From Lachnospiraceae bacterium UBA7086 (GTDB lineage: Bacteria; Bacillota; Clostridia; Lachnospirales; Lachnospiraceae): a stretch of 64,000 bases of DNA. The position numbers and the translations under genes are program-made. This document shows, piece after piece, positions 16,014 through 25,792 of this stretch (positions within the stretch are counted from its first letter, which is position 1; the number at the start of each line of letters is the position of its first letter). The stretch covers positions 21,815 to 85,814 of the forward strand of contig DKZA01000025.1 of assembly GCA_002492525.1 (NCBI GenBank). Direction: 5' to 3'. The notes below the pieces were generated by a model. It did not search any database, had not been told where the DNA came from, and saw only the letters and a list, made by a program, of their open reading frames with translations.

Positions 16014-17726
16014 ATGTTGACAGTGTTCTTCTCCTGGATTGTTATTGCTGCGGCGTCTTTTATTTTTGGTAAGGCAGTTGTAGACGGTATCTGCCGGAAA
16101 GATCTGCAGCGCATGGGAAAGCCGGATATCTATATTGTGACGGGGATTGCCTTTCTGAATATTTATGCGCAGCTGTTCAGCGTTTTTTATAAAGTAGCAG
16201 GGATTGCCTGTACCATCTTGGGAACCATAGGATTGATTCTGGTGATGGTTTATGGGATAAGGTGTTTTCGCGCAAGGAAAAGACCAAGACTGCTGCCCGG
16301 GATAACAATAGAGAAAAAGAAAGCGGCACTGTTCAGGGCAGTACTGCTTTTCTTAAGTTTTCTGGCTATGCTTCTTTGGACGACCCAGGATCCGGGGCAG
16401 TATGATACGGGATTGTATCATGCTCAGGCTATCCGTTGGATCGAAGAGTATGGCGTGGTGCCGGGACTCGGCAATCTGCATATGCGGTTTGCCTACAACA
16501 GTGCCTTCATGTGTCTGCAGGCACTTTTCAGCCTGGAATGGCTGGTGGGACAGTCTCTCCATACCATGAACGGATTTCTTTGTCTGTGTGCACTTTTCTA
16601 TGCCTTTGGCACAGTGCGGATACCCGGGAAAGAGCGGTGGCAGACTTCCGATCTGCTTAAGTGTGTGACAGTGGTTTATGTGGTGAAGAGTCGTTACAGC
16701 ATTGCATCTCCTGGTACGGATCTGTGGGCGATGATTTTGATCCTTTATATTTGTATCAAGTGGTGCGAATTGACAGAAAGCGGAGAGAAAGAGACGACGC
16801 CCTGGTGTTATGTCTGTCTGGTAGGATTTTATGCCCTTACGGTCAAACTTTCGGCTGCGGCGATCGTTGTTTTGGTCCTGTATCCGTTGTATCTGCTGAT
16901 TCGGGAGAAGAAATTCCGCAGTATTGCGGGCAATGGAATCCTTGCTGTCCTGATCGTGATTCCTTATCTGATCCGCAATGTGATCATTTCCGGTTATCTG
17001 ATTTACCCCTATGCGGGAATAGATTTGTTTTCTGTGGATTGGAAGATGGATCCGGGAGTGCTTTTGGAGGACAGTAAATATAATCTCACCATGTGGGCCA
17101 GAGGATTTACGGATGTGGCAAGCTATGCGGAAAATTATGAGGGTACTTTGTTTGCCTGGATGCCGCACTGGTTTATGTCCCAGAGCATGGGGTATCGTAT
17201 CCTGCTTCTCTTGGGAGCGGTCTGCGCGGCAGTGGTTCTTTTTTATATTGTCAGGCAGGCGGCATGCCGCAATTATGCCTATATGGCGATCCTTGCAGCC
17301 AGTGAAGTGTGTCTGTTGTTCTGGCTGATGACGGCGCCCTTAATCCGCTACGGACAGGTTTATGTTTTTATCATCATCGCACTGGCACTTGGCGGATGGG
17401 AAAGGAAAGCAGCTGTGCCCGGAAAGGATGTTCTTTCTATGGCAGGGGCCGCTGTCATGTTGGCGGCGCTGGTATTGCTTGGCAGTAAGGTGAGGGACGT
17501 GGGAGATATGGAGCCCGGATGGCTTTTCAAACAGCCGCCTTACGGAGCCTGGCCGGCACGGCAGGTACAGGTGGAGAACGTGACGATCTGGGAACCGACG
17601 GAGAGTGATCTGATCGGATATCCGGCATTTCCGTCCACGCCCCAGGGAGGTCAGTTGGATCATTTAAAACTGCGGGGAGAAGGATTTGAGGACGGATTCC
17701 GGTATACGGAAGAGCCACAGCGGTAA
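16014..17726 (+). CDS. Polytopic membrane protein, GT-C like
   Basis: 570 aa with about 11-12 membrane helices. The segment DPGQYDTGLYHAQAIRWI at about residues 121-138 corresponds in place and form to NWDSMTYHLPRIVYW of the protein at 2387-4336: an acidic residue and a YH pair just after a membrane helix. This suggests a shared GT-C fold, possibly using the lipid-linked sugar made by the preceding gene, which ends three bases upstream. A short outside C-terminal tail follows the last helix. Substrates are unknown. Confidence 0.7.
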   Translation: MLTVFFSWIVIAAASFIFGKAVVDGICRKDLQRMGKPDIYIVTGIAFLNIYAQLFSVFYKVAGIACTILGTIGLILVMVYGIRCFRARKRPRLLPGITIEKKKAALFRAVLLFLSFLAMLLWTTQDPGQYDTGLYHAQAIRWIEEYGVVPGLGNLHMRFAYNSAFMCLQALFSLEWLVGQSLHTMNGFLCLCALFYAFGTVRIPGKERWQTSDLLKCVTVVYVVKSRYSIASPGTDLWAMILILYICIKWCELTESGEKETTPWCYVCLVGFYALTVKLSAAAIVVLVLYPLYLLIREKKFRSIAGNGILAVLIVIPYLIRNVIISGYLIYPYAGIDLFSVDWKMDPGVLLEDSKYNLTMWARGFTDVASYAENYEGTLFAWMPHWFMSQSMGYRILLLLGAVCAAVVLFYIVRQAACRNYAYMAILAASEVCLLFWLMTAPLIRYGQVYVFIIIALALGGWERKAAVPGKDVLSMAGAAVMLAALVLLGSKVRDVGDMEPGWLFKQPPYGAWPARQVQVENVTIWEPTESDLIGYPAFPSTPQGGQLDHLKLRGEGFEDGFRYTEEPQR

Positions 17727-17741
17727 GAGAAAGGATTCTAT

Positions 17742-18674
17742 ATGGTTAAGACAGATATTCATGCGGATGATTATGCGTTGACGGTTAATACTTCTAAAGA
17801 TATGTTGGAATGTATGCAGGCCGGAAAGTTGGACAGTATCAGTATTGTGCCTAATATGGCCTGCTTCGAGGCGTGTATGGAAATGCTCTGCGAGCAGATT
17901 CCAAGACTGCCCTTTTTACCGCTTATGTCGGTACATTTAGATTTTGTGGAGGGGCAAAGCCTTGCGGGAAAGGGGGAAGTTCCTCTTCTCGTGAAGGGAG
18001 ATACCGGCCTGATGGGCTTATCCTGGGGAGGAATTTTTCAGTATTCTTATCTGCCGGGAAAACGTGAGCAGGTTAAAACGCAGTTAAAACGGGAGATTAA
18101 GGCGCAGATTACCAGGACACAGGCAGCTATTGATAAGTGTATGGAGATTGCCGCAAAGAACGAGGTACCCTGTAAACAGGCGGGGCTTCGGTTGGACAGC
18201 CACCAACATGCTCATATGATTCCAGTGGTATGGGAGGCTGTCCTAGAAGTGATCGAGGAGGAAAGCTGGCGGCTTTCTTATATCAGAAATTCCAAAGAAG
18301 TGCTGGGGGTATTCCTTTCGGAGACGGGACTGCTAAAGACCTATCGTCCCATTAATTTTGTGAAGAACAGACTCTTATCGTTTTATTCCCATAAGGTGGA
18401 TCGTTACTGCCATGCTCATGGTATGGAACAGATGTATCTCTGGGGACTTGTGATGAGCGGCCGCATGGATAAGGATAGGATAGAGAAGCTGTATCCGAAA
18501 ATGATTCATAAAGCAGGACAGGATGGGAGAGTTCTGGAAATCTTATTCCATCCGGGCATGACGCTGCCGGAGGAAGTGACGCCGGAGATTGCCAAAGAGG
18601 CGGTAGAAACATTCTATCTGTCAGAGGACAGGCACGTGGAGAAAGAGGCAGTATTGCAGCTGCCGCCTTCATAA
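17742..18674 (+). CDS. YdjC/ChbG-family carbohydrate deacetylase
   Basis: 310 aa. It starts VKTDIHADDYALTVNTSKD, where the Asp and His residues are metal ligands and catalytic base of the YdjC fold. It continues with SISIVPNMACFEACM, MSVHLDFVEGQS, RLDSHQHAHMIPVVW (two more His near the metal) and ILFHPGM near the C-terminus. Known members remove acetyl groups from diacetylchitobiose (ChbG) or from N-acetylglucosaminyl hopanoids (HpnK). There is no signal peptide, so it probably acts on a cytoplasmic or inner-face lipid-linked sugar before export. It is the last gene of the long plus-strand run; the next gene is convergent. Confidence 0.85.
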   Translation: MVKTDIHADDYALTVNTSKDMLECMQAGKLDSISIVPNMACFEACMEMLCEQIPRLPFLPLMSVHLDFVEGQSLAGKGEVPLLVKGDTGLMGLSWGGIFQYSYLPGKREQVKTQLKREIKAQITRTQAAIDKCMEIAAKNEVPCKQAGLRLDSHQHAHMIPVVWEAVLEVIEEESWRLSYIRNSKEVLGVFLSETGLLKTYRPINFVKNRLLSFYSHKVDRYCHAHGMEQMYLWGLVMSGRMDKDRIEKLYPKMIHKAGQDGRVLEILFHPGMTLPEEVTPEIAKEAVETFYLSEDRHVEKEAVLQLPPS

Positions 18675-18677
18675 AAT

Positions 18678-18704
18678 CAGGAGACGCTATCTGAGTGCCT
18701 CCTG
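18678..18704. terminator. Short hairpin between convergent genes, weak terminator candidate
   Basis: CAGGAG (18678-18683) pairs with CTCCTG (18699-18704) across 15 bases, between and partly inside the 3' ends of the convergent deacetylase and SGNH genes. There is no clear T-tract, so it is only a candidate. Confidence 0.25.
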
Positions 18705-19670
18705 TAATTCTGTTACTTCATCCTGTAAGATGCCCATGAAATATTGTTTGCCTGCATCGCTGAGGTGGTCGGAATCTGAGAAATATTCCAGATTGTATTG
18801 GAACCGATCATCATGGGAGTAATCATAATAACTGACGCCTGTGTCAGAAGAGATTTTATTTATGGTAGCATAGAATTCCTGCAAAAAATCCTCAGAAACC
18901 AATTCATTGTAATATTGTGAAAAGGGCGTGGTGATCAGAACCGGAGTCACGCTGTTCTCCCGGCAGTATTCGATGATGGCATATAATTCTTCAATCCGCT
19001 TTGGCAGGAAATATTCTTCTTTGCCGGCAAAGTGTCTTTCATAACGCTGTCTTGCCCGGTCGGCAAATTCTTCCACATTGATGCTGTTGTCGTCACCCTC
19101 GGCAGCCTGGGCCGTGAGAGTAAGATTCAGGTTCGGACAAAGCTTCAGAATGTCTTCTCCGGCGGAGAGGATGGGCAGTCTGGTGGTCACAATGTCCGTA
19201 TACAGATCATAGTCCGGAATATTCTGGGGAGACAGGCAGTGGTAGTATTTGACACTCAGTGCCTGGGCCTCCGTGTCGTTCACGGTCTCATTGTTGAAGG
19301 AAAAGTAAGAGACCGGAATGAACAGGACACATTCGTCATCCAGGTATTTACCATATTCTTTTAATAAGGCCAGATCGTAGGTGTACGTCTGACTGGCGTT
19401 GCCGAAGTTAAAGCAGGTGTTGCCCAATTCTTCCAGAGCCGTATAGTCAAAATTGTAGGCGCCGTGGGAACTGCCTATATTGGCGAAATCAATTTCATCC
19501 TCCGGAATTTGATTGCCCAACATGCGCAGATTCCACAGATCCATATATTTTTCGTCGTCAATTTTCTGATAGGGAATATTTAAAAGATAAATAATGCCCA
19601 TGGCAGCCGCCGGAACAGCGATGCACTTTATGACGAAGGGTAAAACACGTTTTTTTTCTTTCACAACCAT
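18687..19670 (-). CDS. SGNH-hydrolase-like membrane-anchored protein (DltD/AlgJ-like)
   Basis: 327 aa. One N-terminal membrane helix (about residues 9-30) anchors an outside SGNH-like domain. FANIGSSHGAYNFD at residues 63-76 holds the nucleophile Ser region, VLFIPVSYFSF forms a central strand, and DSDHLSDAGKQYF near the C-terminus gives the Asp and His of the triad. The gene lies six bases downstream of an MBOAT gene on the same strand. That is the classic pairing in which the MBOAT passes an acyl group through the membrane and the SGNH partner transfers it to the polymer, as in DltB/DltD or alginate acetylation. The acyl group is not known. Confidence 0.8.
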   Translation of the reverse strand: MVVKEKKRVLPFVIKCIAVPAAAMGIIYLLNIPYQKIDDEKYMDLWNLRMLGNQIPEDEIDFANIGSSHGAYNFDYTALEELGNTCFNFGNASQTYTYDLALLKEYGKYLDDECVLFIPVSYFSFNNETVNDTEAQALSVKYYHCLSPQNIPDYDLYTDIVTTRLPILSAGEDILKLCPNLNLTLTAQAAEGDDNSINVEEFADRARQRYERHFAGKEEYFLPKRIEELYAIIEYCRENSVTPVLITTPFSQYYNELVSEDFLQEFYATINKISSDTGVSYYDYSHDDRFQYNLEYFSDSDHLSDAGKQYFMGILQDEVTELQEALR

Positions 19671-19676
19671 TCCTCC

Positions 19677-21122
19677 TTAGAACTGGAAATAAATAAATTC
19701 TGTGGCGATTCCCTTGTTGGAGAATAGGGCAATTGTCACCAGAAGCAGGACATAAACAGGCCATCGCACGAAGCACCTTTGTCTGGAGATCAGTCTGATC
19801 ACATCTTGTTTCAGGGAGATGCCGTCATAGATGCCAAGCACCACGATGGAAAGGAGCATACCTATGATGGAAAGGAAAGACATACCCAGACAGACAGCGG
19901 CGGTCTGTAAGTAACTGAGCGGTCTGGATGCATCCCAGAACAGTCGGGAGATGATCCAGACAGCGTCCTGGATGGTATTGGCCCTGAAAAAGATCCAGGT
20001 AAAACATAACAACAGGAAGGTAATCGGCAGCTGCCACCAGTGTTTCTTGCGCACCACTATTTCTCCGTTTCGTTTTTTAGGATAGATAAATGTTTCTATA
20101 ATCTGCAAAAGCCCATGGATGCCGCCCCAGAGGATATAGGTAAGGCTGCTGCCATGCCAGAAACCGCTGACCAGAAAGGTAATCATGAGATTTAAGCAGT
20201 TGCGCCATCTTTTCACCCGGTTGCCGCCCAGAGGAATATAGACATAGTCCCGAAACCAGGTGGAGAGGGAGATATGCCATCTGCTCCAGAATTCTTTGAT
20301 GGAGAAGGAATAATAGGGACTTTTGAAGTTAGTCATCAGGTCGATGCCAAAAAGCTTCGCACAGCCGATCGCAATATCTGAGTAGCCGGAAAAATCACAG
20401 TAAATTTCGATGGCAAACATGATTGTCACAATAATAAAGACAAGGCCCACGTAACTGTAGGGCTGGTTATAGATTTTGTCCACTACACCGGCGAATACGT
20501 CCGCAATCACCAGTTTCTTAAAATAGCCCCAGGCCATCAGTTTCAGACCGTAGGTTACGTTGTCATAGTCAAAAGGCCGTTTTTTCTTATACTGGGGCAG
20601 AAGGCTGTCGGCCCGGCCGATGGGCCCGGCCAGAAGCTGCGGGAAGAAAGACACAAAGAGAGCGTAGAAGCCAAAATGTCTTTCCGCCCGGATGTTGCCT
20701 TTGTAAACGTCGATTAAATATCCCATGGATTGGAAAAAATAAAAGGATACGCCGGCGGGCAGAAGAATCCGCAAGGTCAGCGGCTGCATGGTCAGTCTTC
20801 CTGCATCGATCAAGGCATTGATCTTATCCATGAGGGGGGATGCTGTCTTAAAGACAAGCAGAATCAGTACCAGGGGTATAACGCCGCTTAACAGACAGAG
20901 TTTTTTCTGACCGGCGGTCTTTGCCTTTTCCAACTGCAATGCCAGAGTGTAGGTCAGCAGTGTGGTTCCTAACAGTAAGAATCCGTAGCCCACATGCAGG
21001 TTCATATAAAAGGCATAGCTGGCAAGTAATAAAAACAGCCAGCGCAGTCTGTGCGGTACCAGATAATATAAGATAAATACAATCACCAGAAAGACGGCGA
21101 AGGTCATGGAATTAAACAGCAT
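19677..21122 (-). CDS. MBOAT family O-acyltransferase (DltB/AlgI-like)
   Basis: 481 aa with about 10-12 membrane helices. MBOAT landmarks are AGPIGRADSLLPQYKKK, YCDFSGYSDIAIGCAKLFGI, NFKSPYYSFSIKEFWSRWHISLSTWFRDYVYIPLGGN (read in pieces) and LVSGFWHGSSLTYILWGGIHG, which contains the two conserved His residues. It should move an acyl group from a cytoplasmic carrier such as acetyl-CoA or acyl-ACP to the outside. The SGNH gene follows after six bases, so the two form a pair. A second MBOAT is encoded divergently at 21327, with different sequence and no adjacent SGNH gene. Confidence 0.95.
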   Translation of the reverse strand: MLFNSMTFAVFLVIVFILYYLVPHRLRWLFLLLASYAFYMNLHVGYGFLLLGTTLLTYTLALQLEKAKTAGQKKLCLLSGVIPLVLILLVFKTASPLMDKINALIDAGRLTMQPLTLRILLPAGVSFYFFQSMGYLIDVYKGNIRAERHFGFYALFVSFFPQLLAGPIGRADSLLPQYKKKRPFDYDNVTYGLKLMAWGYFKKLVIADVFAGVVDKIYNQPYSYVGLVFIIVTIMFAIEIYCDFSGYSDIAIGCAKLFGIDLMTNFKSPYYSFSIKEFWSRWHISLSTWFRDYVYIPLGGNRVKRWRNCLNLMITFLVSGFWHGSSLTYILWGGIHGLLQIIETFIYPKKRNGEIVVRKKHWWQLPITFLLLCFTWIFFRANTIQDAVWIISRLFWDASRPLSYLQTAAVCLGMSFLSIIGMLLSIVVLGIYDGISLKQDVIRLISRQRCFVRWPVYVLLLVTIALFSNKGIATEFIYFQF

Positions 21123-21326
21123 ACTATACTCCGTTCCGGGACGCTAAACCGCCCCCTTTGCAAGCCATATAGGATATTTCCTTGCATATACGGATATATT
21201 TTACTTTATTTGGAAGTATTATGCAAATTGAATTTATGCGGCAAAAACCCATAAAAAGGTTTCTTTCAAGATACATTTATGATAAAATTTTATTGGTCTG
21301 TTAATAGAGAGAGAATGGACGGCATT

Positions 21327-22862
21327 ATGGGTATTACATCTTTTTATTTTTTATGTTTTTTTGCAGTTATGTTGATACTGTATTACAGTATCCCCCGGAA
21401 GTTCCAGTGGGGGCTTCTTTTGTTATGCAGTCTTTTGTATTATCTGTTCTCTGGTCAGGGGGCGTTGATTATATATCCGGTGGTGTCAGTGACGGCCTGT
21501 TATGCGGGCAGCAGACTGCTTGGAAAAACGCCGGAGGAGGATGCAGGAAAACGGAAACTTATCTTGATAGTAACGATACTAGTTAATATCGGAATCCTGG
21601 TGGTTTTAAAATATGTGAATTTCGGGATTTATACCATAGACGGCGTGGCCAGGCTGTTCGGAAGCAGCAGGACGCTGATAGAGAGCGTGGATTTTCTGGT
21701 GCCTCTGGGGGTGTCTTTTTATACCTTTTCCCTGTTGGGATATGTGATTGATGTGTATTATGGGATTGCCAGGCCCCAGCATAATTTTTTAAAGCTTGCA
21801 CTCTATGGTATGTATTTTCCGGTAATCATTTCCGGACCGATTTTAAAATACCGTGAACACGGAGAGCAGTTCTTTGCGCCTCATGCTTTTGATTACCGCA
21901 GGGTTGCTTACGGCTTGCAGCGTATGCTGTGGGGATTTTTTAAGAAACTTGTGATTGCGGAGCGGCTGGGGATGCTGGTGAACACGGTTTATGGAAATTA
22001 CGGGGACTATCCGGGGGCATATATCTGGGTAGCCACCGTCTGTTATGCATTTCAGCTTTATACGGATTTTTCGGGTTGTATGGATATTGTGCTGGGTATG
22101 TCGGAGAGCTTCGGGATTCTTCTGCCGGAGAACTTCCAGACTCCTTTCTTTGCAAAAAGTGTGGCGGAATACTGGCGCAGATGGCATATTACGCTGGGCG
22201 TCTGGATGAAGGAGTATGTATTCTATCCGGTGCTGCGGTCTTCGTTTTTTACCAATCTGAATAAGTCCTTTCGGGAGAAATTCGGCAAGAAAAGAGGCAA
22301 GCAGTATGCCACTTTTGCAGCGTTGTTTATTCTCTGGCTGACGGTGGGAATCTGGCACGGAGGCGACTGGAAATTCGTGATTGGGTCAGGGCTTTTGCAC
22401 TGGTTTTATATTGTGATGGAAGAACTTCTTTCACCGCCTTGTGCAAAGGCTATGGCGCGTTTATCTATTAACGCTTCGGGAAAGGCAGTGAACGGAATTC
22501 GGATATTGCGCACCTTCTTCCTGGTGTGCATCGGAGATCTGTTTTTCCGGGCGGCTTCCGTAGGAGATGCCTTCGCCATGCTCAAGGGGGCAGTGTCGGT
22601 ATGGAATCCGCATGTCCTGTGGGACGGTTCTTTATTTGCCTTGGGGCTTGATGTGATTGAGGCGGCGATTACGCTGTTATCTCTTTTGCTTCTTTTAGGG
22701 GTCTCTGTGATGCAGCAAAAAGAAGGTGTGCGAGAACGGATTGCCAGAAAGGCGCTGCCGATACGTTGGATGATATGGTACGCGCTGTTGTTTGGTGTAA
22801 TCCTGTTGGGGTGTTACGGCCCGGGTTACAGCGCTTCGGAGTTTATTTACCAGGGTTTCTGA
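21327..22862 (+). CDS. MBOAT family O-acyltransferase (second copy)
   Basis: 511 aa from ATG 21327. Upstream in-frame ATGs at 21279 and 21315 are less likely: the first lies in a TATGAT sequence that could be a -10 box, and the second is one base from the GAGAGAG ribosome site, which fits 21327 better. Landmarks are ISGPILKYREHGEQFF, YTDFSGCMDIVLGMSESFGI, FQTPFFAKSVAEYWRRWHIT and LWLTVGIWHGGDWKFVIGSGLLHW with both conserved His. About 11 membrane helices are expected. Its donor and partner are open: the adjacent SGNH protein, or those at 31822 and 39252, could complete it. Confidence 0.9.
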   Translation: MGITSFYFLCFFAVMLILYYSIPRKFQWGLLLLCSLLYYLFSGQGALIIYPVVSVTACYAGSRLLGKTPEEDAGKRKLILIVTILVNIGILVVLKYVNFGIYTIDGVARLFGSSRTLIESVDFLVPLGVSFYTFSLLGYVIDVYYGIARPQHNFLKLALYGMYFPVIISGPILKYREHGEQFFAPHAFDYRRVAYGLQRMLWGFFKKLVIAERLGMLVNTVYGNYGDYPGAYIWVATVCYAFQLYTDFSGCMDIVLGMSESFGILLPENFQTPFFAKSVAEYWRRWHITLGVWMKEYVFYPVLRSSFFTNLNKSFREKFGKKRGKQYATFAALFILWLTVGIWHGGDWKFVIGSGLLHWFYIVMEELLSPPCAKAMARLSINASGKAVNGIRILRTFFLVCIGDLFFRAASVGDAFAMLKGAVSVWNPHVLWDGSLFALGLDVIEAAITLLSLLLLLGVSVMQQKEGVRERIARKALPIRWMIWYALLFGVILLGCYGPGYSASEFIYQGF

Positions 22863-22935
22863 TGCTTGCAAAATGAGGCTGCATAGGGTATCGTTACTGT
22901 TAACAGGCAAAACTGTTCTGACAGGGAGGATTAGC

Positions 22936-23754
22936 ATGAAAACAGATGTAAAAATGGAATTGATCAATGACAAAATAAGACTGCCGGAATATGAATTGAC
23001 GCAGATAGGAGAGAAAAAGAATAAGTATTTGATTTGTATTCCGGTGTTGAATGAAGGGGAGAAGTTTAGAAATCAGCTGGCCCGGATGCAGAAGTTAAAA
23101 GTGTCCGACGTGGCAGATTTGATTATCTGCGACGGCGGCAGTACCGACGGCAGTGCGGATATTGACATGCTGGCAAAGTATGATGTGACGGCCCTTGTAA
23201 TCCGTAAGTCTAAAGGACATTTGAGCGATCAGCTGATGCTCGGGTATTATTATGCGCTGGTAAACGGCTATGAGGGAACCATTACCATAGACGGCAACGG
23301 CAAGGACGGGATAAAGGGTATTTTCAGGATGGCCAGGGCACTGGATCAGGGCTTTGATTTTGCACAGGGTTCCCGATACCGCAAAGGAGGCGTAGCGATC
23401 AATACGCCAAAATCCAGGGAGATTGCCATTAAACTGATCCATGTGCCGATCATTAATATTCTTTCCGGATGTAAATACACAGATACTACCAATGGATTCC
23501 GGGCACACAGCATCCGTGTGTTTGAGGATGACAGGATCCAGCCATTCCGTTATGGTGATTTTCCTACCTATGCGCTGATACATTATCTGACAGTGATCAT
23601 CCCCCGTCTGGGATACAGAGTTACGGAAGTTCCCGTACTCAGACGGTATCCGGCAGGAAAGATTCCCACGAAGATCAGTCCGATCAAGGGTAATATGGAT
23701 CTGATGAAAATATTATGGAATATTGCGATCAGGAAATATGAACCGAAAGATTAA
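22936..23754 (+). CDS. GT2 family glycosyltransferase (DPM1-like)
   Basis: 272 aa from ATG 22936, behind GGAGG at 22925-22929; the longer frame from 22873 lacks such a site. The GT-A core has YLICIPVLNEGEKFRNQL, LIICDGGSTDGSADI, GTITIDGNGKDG at the metal-binding position (DGNG in place of the common DADL) and TDTTNGFRAHSIRVFED. There is no membrane helix. The family includes polyprenyl-phosphate sugar transferases and O-antigen enzymes. It heads a set of five genes (22936-26720) with small gaps or overlaps that includes two oxidoreductases. Confidence 0.85.
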   Translation: MKTDVKMELINDKIRLPEYELTQIGEKKNKYLICIPVLNEGEKFRNQLARMQKLKVSDVADLIICDGGSTDGSADIDMLAKYDVTALVIRKSKGHLSDQLMLGYYYALVNGYEGTITIDGNGKDGIKGIFRMARALDQGFDFAQGSRYRKGGVAINTPKSREIAIKLIHVPIINILSGCKYTDTTNGFRAHSIRVFEDDRIQPFRYGDFPTYALIHYLTVIIPRLGYRVTEVPVLRRYPAGKIPTKISPIKGNMDLMKILWNIAIRKYEPKD

Positions 23755-23766
23755 AGGCGGTGTTAC

Positions 23767-24675
23767 ATGGACTGTATATTGATAGGATACGGTTATTGGG
23801 GAACGATTATGGAAAGATATATCCGGCAGTCGGAGCAGTTCAGACTGTTGGGAATATGCGACCATCACAAAGAGGACAGTGTGGATTTGCAGGAAGTGAT
23901 TGACAGCATTGACTGTGCATTTGTCTGTGTGCCTACCGGAAATCACGTTGCGGTGGTGGAAGAATTGTTGTTCCATGGCGTCCATGTTTTCTGTGAGAAA
24001 CCTTTGTGCAGGAGTCTGGCGGATACGCAGCGTCTGATGGCCCTTGCAGAAGAAAAAAACTGCACATTGTTTACCGATTATATTTATATGGTATCACCGT
24101 CTCTGAAGTGCATGAAACAATATCTGCACCGGTTTGGAAAAGTTCTGTATATTGACATGGCGATTCGTCAGTTTGGCCGGTTTTATAAAAGGGAACATGT
24201 CTATGAGACGGTGGGAGTGCATATGCTGTCTGTGCTGGCTTTCCTGTTTGAGGGGCAGTCTGTAGAGATAGAGCGGGTGGAGAATGTGTCATGTGATGGG
24301 GAAGGGTATGCGCAGGCCGGATTTCTTCATATCATGGCGGCAGGAGCCCATGGCAGAATTGCGTGTAGTCTGTTGGCGGAACAAAAGGAAAGAACCGTAA
24401 AAATTTTGTGTGAAAGGGGTCTGTTTGTCTTTGATATGCTAGGGGAATATACCGTGCAGGCGATAGCCTACGAGGACAGGGAGGATGCCAGGAACCTTAA
24501 AGAACGTCGCATTGTGTTACAGGAGCGATTTGATGAAGGAAATAATCTGACGCAGATGTTGGAACTCTTTGCCCGTACCATAGAAGAAGGCGGGGACGAA
24601 AACAGGAAGATTACGCTGATGACGCAGAGGATGTTGGATAAGATTGGTAAGGGATTGAACAGGAATGAAATATGA
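23767..24675 (+). CDS. Gfo/Idh/MocA family NAD(P)-dependent oxidoreductase
   Basis: 302 aa. The Rossmann start is CILIGYGYWGTIMERYI, and the family signature CEKPLC lies at residues 76-81, where the Lys is catalytic. GVHMLSVLAFLF in the second domain matches the GGGxxxD/H region loosely. In glycan clusters such enzymes oxidise or reduce a nucleotide-sugar ring carbon (for example WlbA, or the 3-keto route). It is followed with an 11-base overlap by an FAD oxidoreductase, suggesting that the two act in sequence on one sugar or other precursor. The substrate is not evident. Confidence 0.85.
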   Translation: MDCILIGYGYWGTIMERYIRQSEQFRLLGICDHHKEDSVDLQEVIDSIDCAFVCVPTGNHVAVVEELLFHGVHVFCEKPLCRSLADTQRLMALAEEKNCTLFTDYIYMVSPSLKCMKQYLHRFGKVLYIDMAIRQFGRFYKREHVYETVGVHMLSVLAFLFEGQSVEIERVENVSCDGEGYAQAGFLHIMAAGAHGRIACSLLAEQKERTVKILCERGLFVFDMLGEYTVQAIAYEDREDARNLKERRIVLQERFDEGNNLTQMLELFARTIEEGGDENRKITLMTQRMLDKIGKGLNRNEI

Positions 24676-25792
24676 TAAGGTAATTATCGGAGGCGGCTTA
24701 TACGGACTTTATTCCGCGCTTGTGTGCGGCAGAAACGGACAGAACGTGGTGGTGCTTGAGTATGAGGATGCTTCCTTTAAGCGGGCCACTTACATTAATC
24801 AGGCGAGGGTGCATATGGGATATCATTATCCCAGATCGTTTTCCACGGCTGTAAAGTCAGCTCATTATTTTGAGAAGTTCTGTAAGGACTACGCAGATTG
24901 TATTCTGACGGAGTTTGATCAGGTATACGCTACCTCGGCGGATTTTTCCTGGACTAACGCCGAGCAGTTTAAGAAATTCTGTAAAGAGACGAATATTCGC
25001 TGCGACGAGATTTCTCCTTCCAAGTATTTTCAGGAGGGAAAATGTGACGGGGCTTTCCTGACGAGGGAATACACTTATGATGCCATGTTGTTGCGGGACA
25101 AGCTGTTATCTCAGATAGAGAGATATCCTTCCGTCAGACTGGTGTATCATGCGAGAATCACACGGATAGAGCAAGACGCTGGGGAATATGTAATTAGGAC
25201 AGAAGATGGAAATCAGTATCATACCGGTTTTGTGCTGAATGCAGCTTATGCGTCGGTGAATCAGATTGGTGCCCTGGCCGGCTGTGAACCTTTTAAAATC
25301 AAATATGAATTATGTGAAATTATTTTGTGCAGGGCGGATGACAGGCTTAAAGGCTTGGGACTGACGGTGATGGACGGACCGTTTTTTTCTGTCATGCCCT
25401 TTGGTAAAACAGGGTATCATTCCCTCACGGCGGTAACTTTTACTCCGCATATTACCAGTTATGACGAAGTGCCCACATTTTCCTGTCAGGAGAAATGTGA
25501 ACCGGGATATTGTCATCCGGGGCAGCTTGGTAACTGTAATGACTGCCTGGCAAGGCCCCGGACGGCTTGGGCATATATGTCGAGCCTTGCCAGGAAATAT
25601 ATGCGGGAAGATCTTACTTTCATATATGAGAAATCATTGTTTTCAATGAAACCGATACTGAAATCTTCTGAGATTGACGATTCCAGACCTACTGTGATCA
25701 GGAAATTTTCAGACAATCCTGTTTTTATCAGTGTGCTCTCGGGAAAGATAAATACGGTCTATGATTTGGATGAGGTGCTGTTACATGGATAA
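24665..25792 (+). CDS. FAD-dependent oxidoreductase (DAO family) with Cys-rich insert
   Basis: 375 aa. KVIIGGGLYGLYSALVCGRNG is the FAD-binding Rossmann motif, VVVLEYEDASFKRATYINQAR binds the ribose and flavin, and HTGFVLNAAYASVNQIG is the second dinucleotide strand. Near residues 274-297 lies CQEKCEPGYCHPGQLGNCND followed by one more Cys, a CX3CX4CX7CX2C set that could bind zinc or an iron-sulfur cluster and is unusual in simple DAO enzymes. Homologues with this shape occur beside GT2 genes in glycan loci, often without a known role. It overlaps both neighbours (by 11 and 8 bases), so expression is coupled. Confidence 0.75.
   Translation: MKYDKVIIGGGLYGLYSALVCGRNGQNVVVLEYEDASFKRATYINQARVHMGYHYPRSFSTAVKSAHYFEKFCKDYADCILTEFDQVYATSADFSWTNAEQFKKFCKETNIRCDEISPSKYFQEGKCDGAFLTREYTYDAMLLRDKLLSQIERYPSVRLVYHARITRIEQDAGEYVIRTEDGNQYHTGFVLNAAYASVNQIGALAGCEPFKIKYELCEIILCRADDRLKGLGLTVMDGPFFSVMPFGKTGYHSLTAVTFTPHITSYDEVPTFSCQEKCEPGYCHPGQLGNCNDCLARPRTAWAYMSSLARKYMREDLTFIYEKSLFSMKPILKSSEIDDSRPTVIRKFSDNPVFISVLSGKINTVYDLDEVLLHG

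Noticed and set aside
16353..17168. 271-codon minus-strand open frame
   Set aside because: It lies wholly inside the membrane protein gene at 16014-17726 and its product is rich in His, Arg and Gln, as expected from antisense of hydrophobic coding sequence.
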